This document shows positions 20,774-28,567 of a stretch of 64,000 nt of DNA, piece after piece; position 1 is the first letter of the stretch, and the number at the start of each line of letters is the position of its first letter. Source of the DNA: Acidobacteriaceae bacterium TAA 166 (lineage in GTDB: Bacteria > Acidobacteriota > Terriglobia > Terriglobales > Acidobacteriaceae); the NCBI GenBank assembly GCA_000421065.1, contig ATWD01000001.1:620001-684000 (forward strand), given 5' to 3'. The translations under genes and the position numbers were made by a program. The notes below the pieces were generated by a model that saw nothing but the letters and a program-made list of their open reading frames with translations, searched no databases and was not told the origin of the DNA.

Positions 20774-20856
20774 TGTGAAGGTCTATTCAAAGAGCGTCAA
20801 CGGGTACTCGACACTTCTCCACATTCGCCGTCCATCTTCGGGGCGATCATGATCGT

Positions 20857-21843
20857 ATGGTGCGGTTTTGCCCACTTGTTATTTTCGTCCTATGGGTCTC
20901 GATGTTGCAGGGGCAGACCCAATCGACACCCTACAATCTTTCCATACAGGCCAACCTCGTGGTCGTTCCTACGCAGGTGAAGAGCAAGCAGGGAGAGTAC
21001 CTTTATGGTCTTCGCGCCAACCAGTTCGTGTTGACCGACAATGGAGTGAAGCAAACCGTTCGCCTCGACGACGATCCCGCAGTGACCGGCATGTCGCTGG
21101 TTGTGCTGGTCCAATCGACGGGGGCGGCAGCACTCGAAGTAACTAAATTGAAGGGACTTGAGACCCTGGCTGAAGGCATCGTGGGCGATGTTCCGCACGA
21201 GATTGCGATTGCCAGCTTCGCGTCTGGGCCAACACTGCTTTGCGATTTCACAACCGATTCAAGCAAGCTCTCCTCGGCAATCTCAGGTATAAGGCCGGGC
21301 GGCATAGAAGGAGCTGCCATACTCGATTCCGTGTACTACGCTGCGCGTCTACTTGAAGCACGCCATAACAATTACCGGCATGTCATTCTTCTCATCAGCG
21401 AAACGCGAGATCACGGTAGTCATTCCACGCCCCAGGAGGTCATCGCGGCTCTTGGCCGTACAAATACGGTGGTTGATTCTGTAGCGTTCTCGCCAGCACG
21501 AGATCAATTTCTATACGAGGTGCAGCATCCGGGACCTCGCAATCTGATTCCGTGGTTCATGGCCGCCGTCAGTGCGACACGTAGAAACGCACCTTCACAG
21601 CTCTCCGATTTGTCCGGAGGGGCGTATTCCAACTTCGAGACACACAAAGGCTTCGAGACGGCTCTTGGCCGTATCTCGAATGAGGCTCATAACTACTACC
21701 AACTCAGCTTTCAACCTCCATCTACTCTTAGCTACGGCTTCCACTCCATCGTGGTGAGCGTTCCCGATTATCCGGACGCCGTTGTCCGGTACAGAACGAG
21801 CTACTGGTCCGGTACGATTCGTTCGCCTGCGGCAGTACCGTAA
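20857..21843 (+). CDS. Secreted VWFA-related acidobacterial domain protein
   Basis: A 328-residue exported protein (signal peptide ending near MLQGQTQST). It has the layout of the acidobacterial VWFA-related family: an N-terminal beta domain (LVVVPTQVKSKQGEYLYGL) and a von Willebrand A-like fold. The usual MIDAS DxSxS is degenerate (LVVLVQSTGAA), so metal-dependent adhesion is doubtful. It follows the kinase by 83 bp and may be a target or partner of the two-component system. The family is a useful taxonomic hint for Acidobacteriota; its function is unknown. Confidence 0.82.
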   Translation: MVRFCPLVIFVLWVSMLQGQTQSTPYNLSIQANLVVVPTQVKSKQGEYLYGLRANQFVLTDNGVKQTVRLDDDPAVTGMSLVVLVQSTGAAALEVTKLKGLETLAEGIVGDVPHEIAIASFASGPTLLCDFTTDSSKLSSAISGIRPGGIEGAAILDSVYYAARLLEARHNNYRHVILLISETRDHGSHSTPQEVIAALGRTNTVVDSVAFSPARDQFLYEVQHPGPRNLIPWFMAAVSATRRNAPSQLSDLSGGAYSNFETHKGFETALGRISNEAHNYYQLSFQPPSTLSYGFHSIVVSVPDYPDAVVRYRTSYWSGTIRSPAAVP

Positions 21844-22103
21844 GTTCCAACCGGCGATGTTTCGTTACAGCTCTCAGCTTTCACGCGCTGGAAATCGTGA
21901 ATTGGCAACGCTTAGCAGATACCACCTTTATCACCATAACCACGAATAACACCTTCAAATATCGCAGCCGCAGTAACCGTCGCCGGAGGCAAGCGTCAAA
22001 TACAAACAACAATCTTCACGCTGAGAAAGAAACACGGACATATGTGCGGCACCCTTACCAAGCATTCTCGATACATCACGACAAATTCATGAGGAGACCC
22101 CCG

Positions 22104-22856
22104 ATGAAAGGTGCAAACTTACATGGAGTATCAGAACTCTATAGAGCAGCAATTATGACGCTTCTGCTTTTGACTGGGTCTGATCTATTGGCACAAGTGC
22201 AGCCGCAATCTGTTACCGATCACACCGTCGCTTTTTTGAAGGATGCGGATCTTTCGGTTAGCTATTCCGCCACTATTGAACCGCCCAACCCAGGTTCCGA
22301 TCAGCCCGTACATTCGGTAGCAAATTTTGCTTCCGGCGTGATGGCAAGATACGAAAAGTCATTTCATAGGTGGTGGCTTAACGCCGATCTCAACTACGGA
22401 TACTCGAACATCAACCAGCGATACAACGAGGACGCGGGGGGATATAGCGGTATCAAATCTAATCTCCAGGAATGGTCAATAACGGACGTACTCAAAGGGC
22501 CAAAGCTCTGGCACCGTATTGGAACGTTCGCTGAAATCGGGGCGGGAGCACTGATCTTCAACCCGATTAATGGCGAAGTGGATATGGTGGAGCACATAAC
22601 ACACGGAGCCAATGGAAAGAAGCTCGCTACCCCGTATGACATCACGATACGAAATTTTGGAACCACAGGACAGACGAAGGCGAGTGCGGTTTTCGGTGCA
22701 GGTCTGTCCATGGATTTGTCAAAGCATTTTGCAGCGCGGGCTGAATATCGCGGCTTTGAATATCTGAGCCCTACCTACAATGCGTTCACAACCTTCAATT
22801 CACAAGAAGCTAAATACACGCAGCAACCAACCTTGGGCATGATTCTGAAATTTTGA
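22104..22856 (+). CDS. Outer-membrane beta-barrel protein
   Basis: A 250-residue protein with a signal peptide (ending near GSDLLAQVQPQ), alternating hydrophobic strands rich in aromatic residues and a terminal Phe (TLGMILKF), all typical of an outer-membrane barrel. The strand pattern ARYEKSFHRWWLNADLNYGYS and AARAEYRGFEYL resembles OmpA/OprF-like small barrels. GAGGAG just before the ATG at 22104 sets the start; the longer reading frame upstream is not coding-like. No loop domain or enzyme motif is visible. Confidence 0.75.
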   Translation: MKGANLHGVSELYRAAIMTLLLLTGSDLLAQVQPQSVTDHTVAFLKDADLSVSYSATIEPPNPGSDQPVHSVANFASGVMARYEKSFHRWWLNADLNYGYSNINQRYNEDAGGYSGIKSNLQEWSITDVLKGPKLWHRIGTFAEIGAGALIFNPINGEVDMVEHITHGANGKKLATPYDITIRNFGTTGQTKASAVFGAGLSMDLSKHFAARAEYRGFEYLSPTYNAFTTFNSQEAKYTQQPTLGMILKF

Positions 22857-23011
22857 GATATATGTCTTCGGAACATGCAGGCTTACTTTCCTCCAATCCA
22901 ACTGACCTTGCATTGTCGAATCTCTTCTACAGCCCGTTGTATGGGCAAGATGGGTCCGGCGCCATCGGCGCTGACGCACTTGGGGATGGAAAAGATGAGC
23001 GCAAGAAAATA

Positions 23012-23033
23012 GAGCCTGCCGATAGGCAGGCTC
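23012..23033 (-). terminator. Rho-independent terminator of the parB operon
   Basis: GAGCCTGCC and GGCAGGCTC form a perfect 9-bp stem with a 4-base loop. On the minus strand it is followed by TATTTTCTT. It lies about 20 bp after the parB stop. Confidence 0.8.
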
Positions 23034-23055
23034 CATAAGAAAGCAAAGATGAAGG

Positions 23056-24660
23056 CTAGGCAGCTTTCGCCTTCTTCGCAGCCTTGAGTGGGATTGGAGT
23101 TACAGGCTTTTTCACAGACCGCACTTTTGCTTTGGCGGCAAACTCCTGCTTCACCTTGAGGGCGATAGCATCGGTGTCCACCTTATAGGTGTTGGCGGCA
23201 TCGCGGAGAACGGTAGCGGGATTTGTTCTCGATGCTGCAAGCATGATGGTGGATTCCACCATCAGACGGGAGAGCGTACTTTCATCGGCGCGGCGAAGAT
23301 ATGCGCCGAAGGTCTTTGCCAAACCTCCCTCGTCGCGCTTCTGGCGGATGCCATGTTGCCGCGCCAGCGTCTTGATGAGGCGCTCGTCCATCAGAGTTAC
23401 CAGCTTCTCAAGGATGAAAAGCAGGTCACGCTTCATCAGACGGACAGGCACGGCGGCACTTACAGCGGCGAGGACGCGGAGGCCGGTGGTGTTGGCGATG
23501 GTCTGCTCCCTGCGCTGCTTGTCCTGCTCGGTCTTCCATGTCTCATCCTCGCGGCTGGCTTTCTGCTTGGGATGATGGACAGGGCAAGATGGATTGGCGC
23601 ACACCTTATGGATGGTGCCAACATCGCTGCCTTCGGTGATGATGGCCTCGGTCGTGAACTTGCACACCTTGTATTCCGGCCTTTGGGCTTGCTGCTTGTC
23701 CTTCGGCTTCTCATCCTGAATCGCGATGTACTTGTTGCGCGGGAGTACCGGGCTGCCTTCCTTCTGCCCACCGTAGGCCGTGCTGATCTGTACCAGCTCT
23801 GGTTTCTCCGCGATGGTCTTGGCAACGTGCGCATCCACTTTTGCCTGATAGCAAGTCGGGTCGGTGCAGCGGTCGCCTTGTCTTCCGAGGTCATCTCCGA
23901 AAAGCAATTTGTTATGTCCCGTCCGCTTGGGGCAGTCGGCACAACTGCCAGCGGCGGGCACAAGCTGCGCATCGCGCTTGTTGAACGGTGCATCCTTGAG
24001 GACTAACAGAATATTGCTGTCAATCCAGAATTGCAGGTTGCGGACGGGGAGCAGGATACGCGCTGGCTTGGCTCCGTTGTTGTAGACCTCTTTGAAGCAA
24101 GCAGATAGCGCCTGTTCCTGCACGTTGGCAGGCAGCTTCGCCAGAAGCAAGGCGTGGCCTACGCCGATTTCATCGGCATAGAATACTTCAACGGCGACGG
24201 GTACAAGGTCAGTCAATTTCAACCTCGCCGCGATGAATACGGCACTCTTGCCCACCTTCGCGGCGATTTGCTCGATGCTGTACTTGGGTTCGTCCAAGTC
24301 CAGCAAGGCGCGGAAACCCTGCGCCTCCTCCAGCGGGTGAACATCCTTGCGTTGCAGGTTTTCCACGATGGACATCTCGACGGCCTGTGCATCGGTGAGA
24401 TTGACGATGCGGACAGGCACGGTCGGGACTTCGGCCATCTGTGCGGCGCGGTAACGCCTCGCTCCAGCGACAATCTCAAAGCCGTTCTCCATGAGCGGAC
24501 GAACGAGCAAGGGAGAGAGAACGCCTTGGCTGCGGATAGACTCGGCCAGTTCCTTCAAGGCTGTTTCCTCAAAGGTACGGCGCGGGTTGGTCTTCGATTC
24601 ATTCAAGAGGGCAAGCGAAACGTTGCGGTACTCGGTGGCATTGATGACTTGGGTTTCCAT
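23056..24660 (-). CDS. ParB/RepB/Spo0J-family protein with C-terminal extension
   Basis: A 534-residue ParB-like protein. The N-terminal ParB/sulfiredoxin-like nucleotide-binding domain has GARRYRAAQMAEVPTVPV and IVENLQRKDVHPLEEA. An HTH follows (SIEQIAAKVGKSAVFIAARL). The middle region has several cysteines, CADCPKRTGHN and RCTDPTCYQ, and later CANPSCPVHHP, suggesting one or more zinc sites. No ParA is encoded nearby, so a role in gene regulation or element maintenance is as likely as partition. It starts with ATG and AAGGAG. It is the last gene of a block with the DUF6908-like and ArdC-like genes. Confidence 0.85.
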   Translation of the reverse strand: METQVINATEYRNVSLALLNESKTNPRRTFEETALKELAESIRSQGVLSPLLVRPLMENGFEIVAGARRYRAAQMAEVPTVPVRIVNLTDAQAVEMSIVENLQRKDVHPLEEAQGFRALLDLDEPKYSIEQIAAKVGKSAVFIAARLKLTDLVPVAVEVFYADEIGVGHALLLAKLPANVQEQALSACFKEVYNNGAKPARILLPVRNLQFWIDSNILLVLKDAPFNKRDAQLVPAAGSCADCPKRTGHNKLLFGDDLGRQGDRCTDPTCYQAKVDAHVAKTIAEKPELVQISTAYGGQKEGSPVLPRNKYIAIQDEKPKDKQQAQRPEYKVCKFTTEAIITEGSDVGTIHKVCANPSCPVHHPKQKASREDETWKTEQDKQRREQTIANTTGLRVLAAVSAAVPVRLMKRDLLFILEKLVTLMDERLIKTLARQHGIRQKRDEGGLAKTFGAYLRRADESTLSRLMVESTIMLAASRTNPATVLRDAANTYKVDTDAIALKVKQEFAAKAKVRSVKKPVTPIPLKAAKKAKAA

Positions 24661-24740
24661 GATGACAGGCTCCTTTCGAGCGGTTGGGGGCTGAGGTCAC
24701 AGAGCGGCAAAGGTGCGGCTTCCGCTCCAGGTTGAGCGGA

Positions 24741-25154
24741 CTAGCTGACGATGCACTTGTCCGTGAACACTTCCGCAAAGCCTTGCTGTCGCAGGTTTTT
24801 GTCCCACGTCTTCGCAAAGCTCTCGTGTTGCGCGTGTCGCTGCGGGTGAACACAGTAGTTGCCTTCGCGGATGAAGCGACTCCACTGCTCGATCCCTACA
24901 CGGTCATTTCTCCAATAGAACGGATTGAGGTGCGCTCCACCCGCGAAGCCAAGCTCGAAGCACATCTCCGGGTCGCGCATGGCATCGCCGTTCTGTTCGC
25001 CGTAGTGAGCAACAGAGATAGCCGGAAGTCCGCAAGGGCCGGACTCGTCCATCGCCTCGATGACAAGCTGCATAAACGGCGGGTTGTCAATCTTGAGGTG
25101 CAGGCCGGGATGCCATCCCCCGGCCATCTTGAGGATCTGAAGAACGGTCTGCAT
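24741..25154 (-). CDS. DUF6908-like conserved plasmid/ICE protein
   Basis: A 137-residue soluble protein. The N-terminal part LKMAGGWHPGLHLKIDNPPF and GLPAISVAHYGEQNGDAMRDPEM match, from memory, a family of unknown function (DUF6908) found beside ParB and ArdC genes on mobile elements. Its ATG overlaps the stop of the ArdC-like gene (TAATG). No catalytic motif is visible; the many aromatic residues suggest a compact binding domain. Confidence 0.7.
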   Translation of the reverse strand: MQTVLQILKMAGGWHPGLHLKIDNPPFMQLVIEAMDESGPCGLPAISVAHYGEQNGDAMRDPEMCFELGFAGGAHLNPFYWRNDRVGIEQWSRFIREGNYCVHPQRHAQHESFAKTWDKNLRQQGFAEVFTDKCIVS

Positions 25155-26059
25155 TACGCCACCTTCGCCAGTTCTGCATCGGGCATCGTCGCCTCGGCTG
25201 CGGTTGGCGGCTGCAATGCGGCAAGTATGACGGCGGAGGTCTGCTGGATGACTTCCAAGGATTCGGCCAGCAAGGATGCGTTGCCGTGGTACAGGTGGAT
25301 GTAGTCAGCGGATGCGCTGCCTGTCTCCAGCCCTACAGCTTTGCCGATGACAAAGGCGATAGCTTCGGCCTCTGTCTCGCGTACTGTTTTCGTCGTAGCC
25401 GTGCGCCGCTCCGCCTTGTGCAACATCTCGTGTGCCAACTCATGCACTAGGGTGCTGAACTCTTCAGCCTCGGTCTGTCCGGGCAGGATGGCGATGCGTC
25501 CGCCGTAGCTCATGCCAAGCGCGGGTGCGATGCGCTCGGTAAAGACAAGCTCGATGCCCTGATGCTCGATGAAAGCAATTAGCCTGTCTCTGTTCTCGCC
25601 TACATCGCCGGTGATGCCGCGCAACTCTGGAAGCTCTACGCCTTCGGTCTGCGAGACATCGAAGATATAGGCGGAACGAAAACCAACCAATACGGGTTTG
25701 TTGATGGCGGCGGGGTCGGTGCTGGTCCTTGCTTCATCGTTCTTCTTGCGGCGAACTCCGACGATGGGAGCAAGGATGCGGATGCCTTTCTCACCCTTCT
25801 TGACGGAGCGGCCAAGCTCTTTCCATTTCCAGAACCCACCTACTCTGGTCGCGTCCGGGCGTTGCCGTGCGATTTCGAGAATGTTCCCGAAGCTGTAGTT
25901 ATGAAAGCGGCTCATCGCATTGAGGTAGGCGGTGAGTGCATCGCTGTGTCCGGCCTCTAGCTGCTCGATGAGGCTCTGGGCGTTGGCGGCGATTACTTCT
26001 TTCGCCGTCTTGGGCTGGTTGTCGGTGTTGTTGCTGCTGGTGGTCGCTGCGCTGCTCAT
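25154..26059 (-). CDS. ArdC-like antirestriction protein (ssDNA-binding domain plus metallopeptidase)
   Basis: A 301-residue protein with an N-terminal ArdC-type ssDNA-binding domain (RFHNYSFGNILEIARQRPDA, then VGGFWKWKELGRSVKKGEKG). A zincin-type domain with the HExxH motif TLVHELAHEMLHK follows. ArdC proteins protect incoming single-stranded DNA during conjugation and can block restriction. AAGGAG precedes ATG 26059. The serine/asparagine-rich start is probably disordered. Its position at the head of the maintenance block supports early expression after transfer. Confidence 0.85.
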   Translation of the reverse strand: MSSAATTSSNNTDNQPKTAKEVIAANAQSLIEQLEAGHSDALTAYLNAMSRFHNYSFGNILEIARQRPDATRVGGFWKWKELGRSVKKGEKGIRILAPIVGVRRKKNDEARTSTDPAAINKPVLVGFRSAYIFDVSQTEGVELPELRGITGDVGENRDRLIAFIEHQGIELVFTERIAPALGMSYGGRIAILPGQTEAEEFSTLVHELAHEMLHKAERRTATTKTVRETEAEAIAFVIGKAVGLETGSASADYIHLYHGNASLLAESLEVIQQTSAVILAALQPPTAAEATMPDAELAKVA

Positions 26060-26229
26060 GGTGTTCTCTCCTTGGCTTTTGCCGTTGCTTTTCATGCCAT
26101 GCGTGGCATGTACCTACATGCCGAACGCCTCCTGGCGAAGGCGGGGCGGCAAGGCGCAAGGGGAGGGGTATCTCCCACTCTTGGAGCGGAAGCGAAGCTG
26201 GAGCGGAAAGAGCGAAGCGAAGCGGAGGT

Positions 26230-26448
26230 CTGCACAAGCGCAGCGCGGAAGACTGCGGGAAACCCCTTGTGCCGCGCCAGGGCAGAGCCCTCAGCGAGGC
26301 TTGGTTTCCTTATGCGTGCGCATCAAGCGCACAGGGATTTTCAGGGGTGGGCGTTGCGGGCGGGAAAGGCCCGCTGTGGTGGGAAGCGAAGAATGCGGAG
26401 CAGTCGCAGCGCGGGAGGAGACCCCTCCCGCAACGCAGTGCGACTTTT
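26230..26448 (+). ncRNA. Candidate structured RNA with terminator-like end
   Basis: A GC-rich gap without a credible gene holds several hairpins: AGGGC/GCCCT (26279-26291), GCGGGC/GCCCGC (26356-26374) and GCGGGAGG/CCTCCCGC (26411-26431). The last one is enclosed by AGTCGCA (26402-26408) pairing with TGCGACT (26439-26445), followed directly by TTT, which looks like a plus-strand terminator. The 5' end is not defined, and the start given is only the onset of the repeat-rich part. A long plus-strand frame through it has no ribosome site. The region could also be an untranslated leader or oriT-like DNA. Confidence 0.4.
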
Positions 26449-26665
26449 AGCGAGCCACAGGAGAGGTGGAGTAGTCCTTCAGAAGGCGAGGGTGTCCACC
26501 TTCATTTCGCATTGTCTTAGCTTCAAGGGCTGTCGAGACTTTCAGACACGAAGAGAACACGGTGCCGTCGGTGAACTCGATACAGATTTCCGGGCCGTCG
26601 ATGGTGTCCTCATAGATGGTGAAACTGCTGATGGTCTTTCCGACGAATTCCTGGCAAGCGGCCAT
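26447..26665 (-). CDS. Small hypothetical protein
   Basis: A 72-residue protein with the core FTIYEDTIDGPEICIEFTDG, a beta-rich pattern. AGAGGAG sits seven bases before the ATG, a strong ribosome site. No known domain is recognised. It lies head to head with nothing and may be expressed together with the gene at 27265. Confidence 0.6.
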   Translation of the reverse strand: MAACQEFVGKTISSFTIYEDTIDGPEICIEFTDGTVFSSCLKVSTALEAKTMRNEGGHPRLLKDYSTSPVAR

Positions 26666-26745
26666 TCAAAACTCCTCTCTGGGAACTGCGATGGTGGAAT
26701 GGGTTGGGTTCGATGCTTTCGGCAAGCAGCGTCATTGCGATCTGC

Positions 26746-27051
26746 CTAGTCGTCAAATCGCAAATTAGAGCCCCCGCAAGCATACCTAGAACGGGCCGGT
26801 GACTGTCGATTCTGTTGAAACCGGCGATGGGTGGGGCGGCGGCACGCAGCGTTGCCCAACAACCTGTGTTGTTCGGAGCATGACAGCGGCTCAATGCGTA
26901 TGGGAGATGCCAAGCAAATCTCCTCGACTGGTTCGAGGGAAAACATTTGCGGTGCGCCCCCGCAAACAGCCCTAGCAAACCCGTGATCGGGGAGTTGGAA
27001 AACCGTCAAACCGCGCGGTTCCTGGACCTTTAGCTTTAGGGGCCTGGACAT
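26746..27051 (-). CDS. Doubtful hypothetical protein
   Basis: A 101-codon frame starting MSRPLKLKVQEPRGLTVFQL with GGGGAG nine bases upstream. The first half looks protein-like; the second half (RRPTHRRFQQNRQ) looks like out-of-frame DNA. It may be the truncated end of a gene or chance. The frame extends upstream to 27165 without a better start. The surrounding 26666-27264 holds nothing else that I can support. Confidence 0.3.
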   Translation of the reverse strand: MSRPLKLKVQEPRGLTVFQLPDHGFARAVCGGAPQMFSLEPVEEICLASPIRIEPLSCSEQHRLLGNAACRRPTHRRFQQNRQSPARSRYACGGSNLRFDD

Positions 27052-27264
27052 AGTCGCAGGCTCCCCGACCGCAAAGGCGTAGGGAATCTTGTGCGCCACT
27101 GTGGCGCACGTCGGTTTGAAGGAGTTTCCACACTCCAGAACGGTGCGTACCCGTCCCGCATCCATGATTTCGGATCAGGGGGCAAAATGCAAGGTGTCGG
27201 CGGAGCCGCAATCTTTCCTAGCCCGTTGGGAAATTCAGGACGAGGCCGAATAGTCCAGGTCGTT

Positions 27265-27648
27265 TTACTGGATGAGGCTATCCAGCTTCAGGACGAAGCC
27301 CGCAGAAGTAAGGGCTTCTTCGGTAGTCTCACCCTTCGCAATGAGCGCGTGACCCTGTTGCGCTTCGATACTCACGGGTTCAGCGTCGGGATACACAAGT
27401 TCGGTCAGGGCGACCAAATCCGTCATCGGAACCGTGTCAACGCCAACCTGCGGGGTAATGGTCGTGCTGGCTTCCGTCAATCGAGCGGCTGCCTCGGAGC
27501 CCAAGAAACCCAGGGAGACGAGAATATCCGCGACTTGTTCAATCGTCATGACAAACAGTTCCCAGGATTGCGGAGGTCGGCTGTGTGGCACGATGGCGAC
27601 CAAGCGGAATCTGACGAACGCATCCGTAACCATAATCGTCGCTTTCAT
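27265..27648 (-). CDS. Hypothetical ICE protein
   Basis: A 127-residue acidic soluble protein. After an N-terminal beta strand (MKATIMVTDAFVRFRLVAIV), a helical part VADILVSLGFLGSEAAARLTEA and a C-terminal VALTELVYPDAEPVSIEA follow. GGAAAGGAAG precedes the ATG at 27648. No family is recognised. A HTH-like or small regulatory role is conceivable but not shown by any motif. Confidence 0.6.
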   Translation of the reverse strand: MKATIMVTDAFVRFRLVAIVPHSRPPQSWELFVMTIEQVADILVSLGFLGSEAAARLTEASTTITPQVGVDTVPMTDLVALTELVYPDAEPVSIEAQQGHALIAKGETTEEALTSAGFVLKLDSLIQ

Positions 27649-27946
27649 ATTTCTTCCTTTCCGCACGGATACTTACTCTGCCTCCAATCAGCCAGATCGA
27701 AGGGCGCGCATCTTAAGCATGAGGTATGAGAACAACTCAACGCAATGCTTGTGCTATCCCTGGCCCATCGAAGGGACACTCTAAACTCAGGAGGGCGTGG
27801 GTCTCGGTGAAAGGCATCAGCGGCAGGTGTCTTCGATGCTGACGCAGTTAATATGTGGTCGCGTGACTGCCACTGATCTGAACGCCCATAATTTGGGAGA
27901 ACCAAGAGCTATAGAGGAATAAACTGAACATACGAAGGAGATGTCT

Positions 27947-28567
27947 ATGGCAACGTCTCAGGAGCGAATAAACCTGATTGTTCCTTTTCCGCAGAAGGAC
28001 AAAGCCAAGGCTTTGGGAGCCAAATGGGACGGGGATAGCAGGTGCTGGTGGATACCCGCCAATGTCGATACAGCTCCATTCGCACAATGGCTTCCGGCAC
28101 AAAACACTGAGCAGCCGCTCTATCAAGATCTTGTGCCGATAAATCGAGAAGAATTGCTTGAACACCGAACTAGTGATTTGCTTGAGGTCATTTTTGTTCC
28201 GTGGACGTGTTGGAAGTGCCAACAAACAACCCTCGCATTTCATGGATCGATAGAGCGGGCCATTTGTGCTACGCACCTCTTTTACCAGCCGCAAGTGCTT
28301 GAAGGGTTGGAGAGAATTCGGAAAGAATTGGAACTCGCACGGTTCGGCTGTATCAAGCCGCGCTTTTCTCGCACGCTCGGCTCAGCTTACGTTTCGCAGG
28401 GATGCAGACATTGCGATGCACTCATTGGAGAGTTTCCTCTTTCTGAAGACTTCAGTGAAGTTCTCAGCACATTGGATTTGTCAACATATCGTTGTTGCAG
28501 AGTGCTGGATTGGTCGCTCCTGCTCGGGCAACAGGCATCATCAGCATCCCGGAGGAGGACGGGTTAG
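27947..28567 (+). CDS. DUF5710-type protein with cysteine pairs
   Basis: A 206-residue protein whose N-terminus, LIVPFPQKDKAKALGAKWDG followed by CWWIPANVD, is the DUF5710 fold. This fold is often found in the plasmid-borne TraC-like primases and helicase-related proteins. Two CxxC pairs (WTCWKCQQ and QGCRHCDA) could bind zinc. AAGGAG precedes the ATG at 27947 with normal spacing. It is the only plus-strand gene in this part and its end overlaps the relaxase end by a few bases. It may bind single-stranded DNA; that is an inference from the domain's usual company. Confidence 0.75.
   Translation: MATSQERINLIVPFPQKDKAKALGAKWDGDSRCWWIPANVDTAPFAQWLPAQNTEQPLYQDLVPINREELLEHRTSDLLEVIFVPWTCWKCQQTTLAFHGSIERAICATHLFYQPQVLEGLERIRKELELARFGCIKPRFSRTLGSAYVSQGCRHCDALIGEFPLSEDFSEVLSTLDLSTYRCCRVLDWSLLLGQQASSASRRRTG

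Noticed and set aside
26072..26749. 225-codon plus-strand frame
   Set aside because: No ribosome site and low-complexity residues; the DNA is better explained as hairpin-rich non-coding sequence plus the minus-strand gene at 26447.
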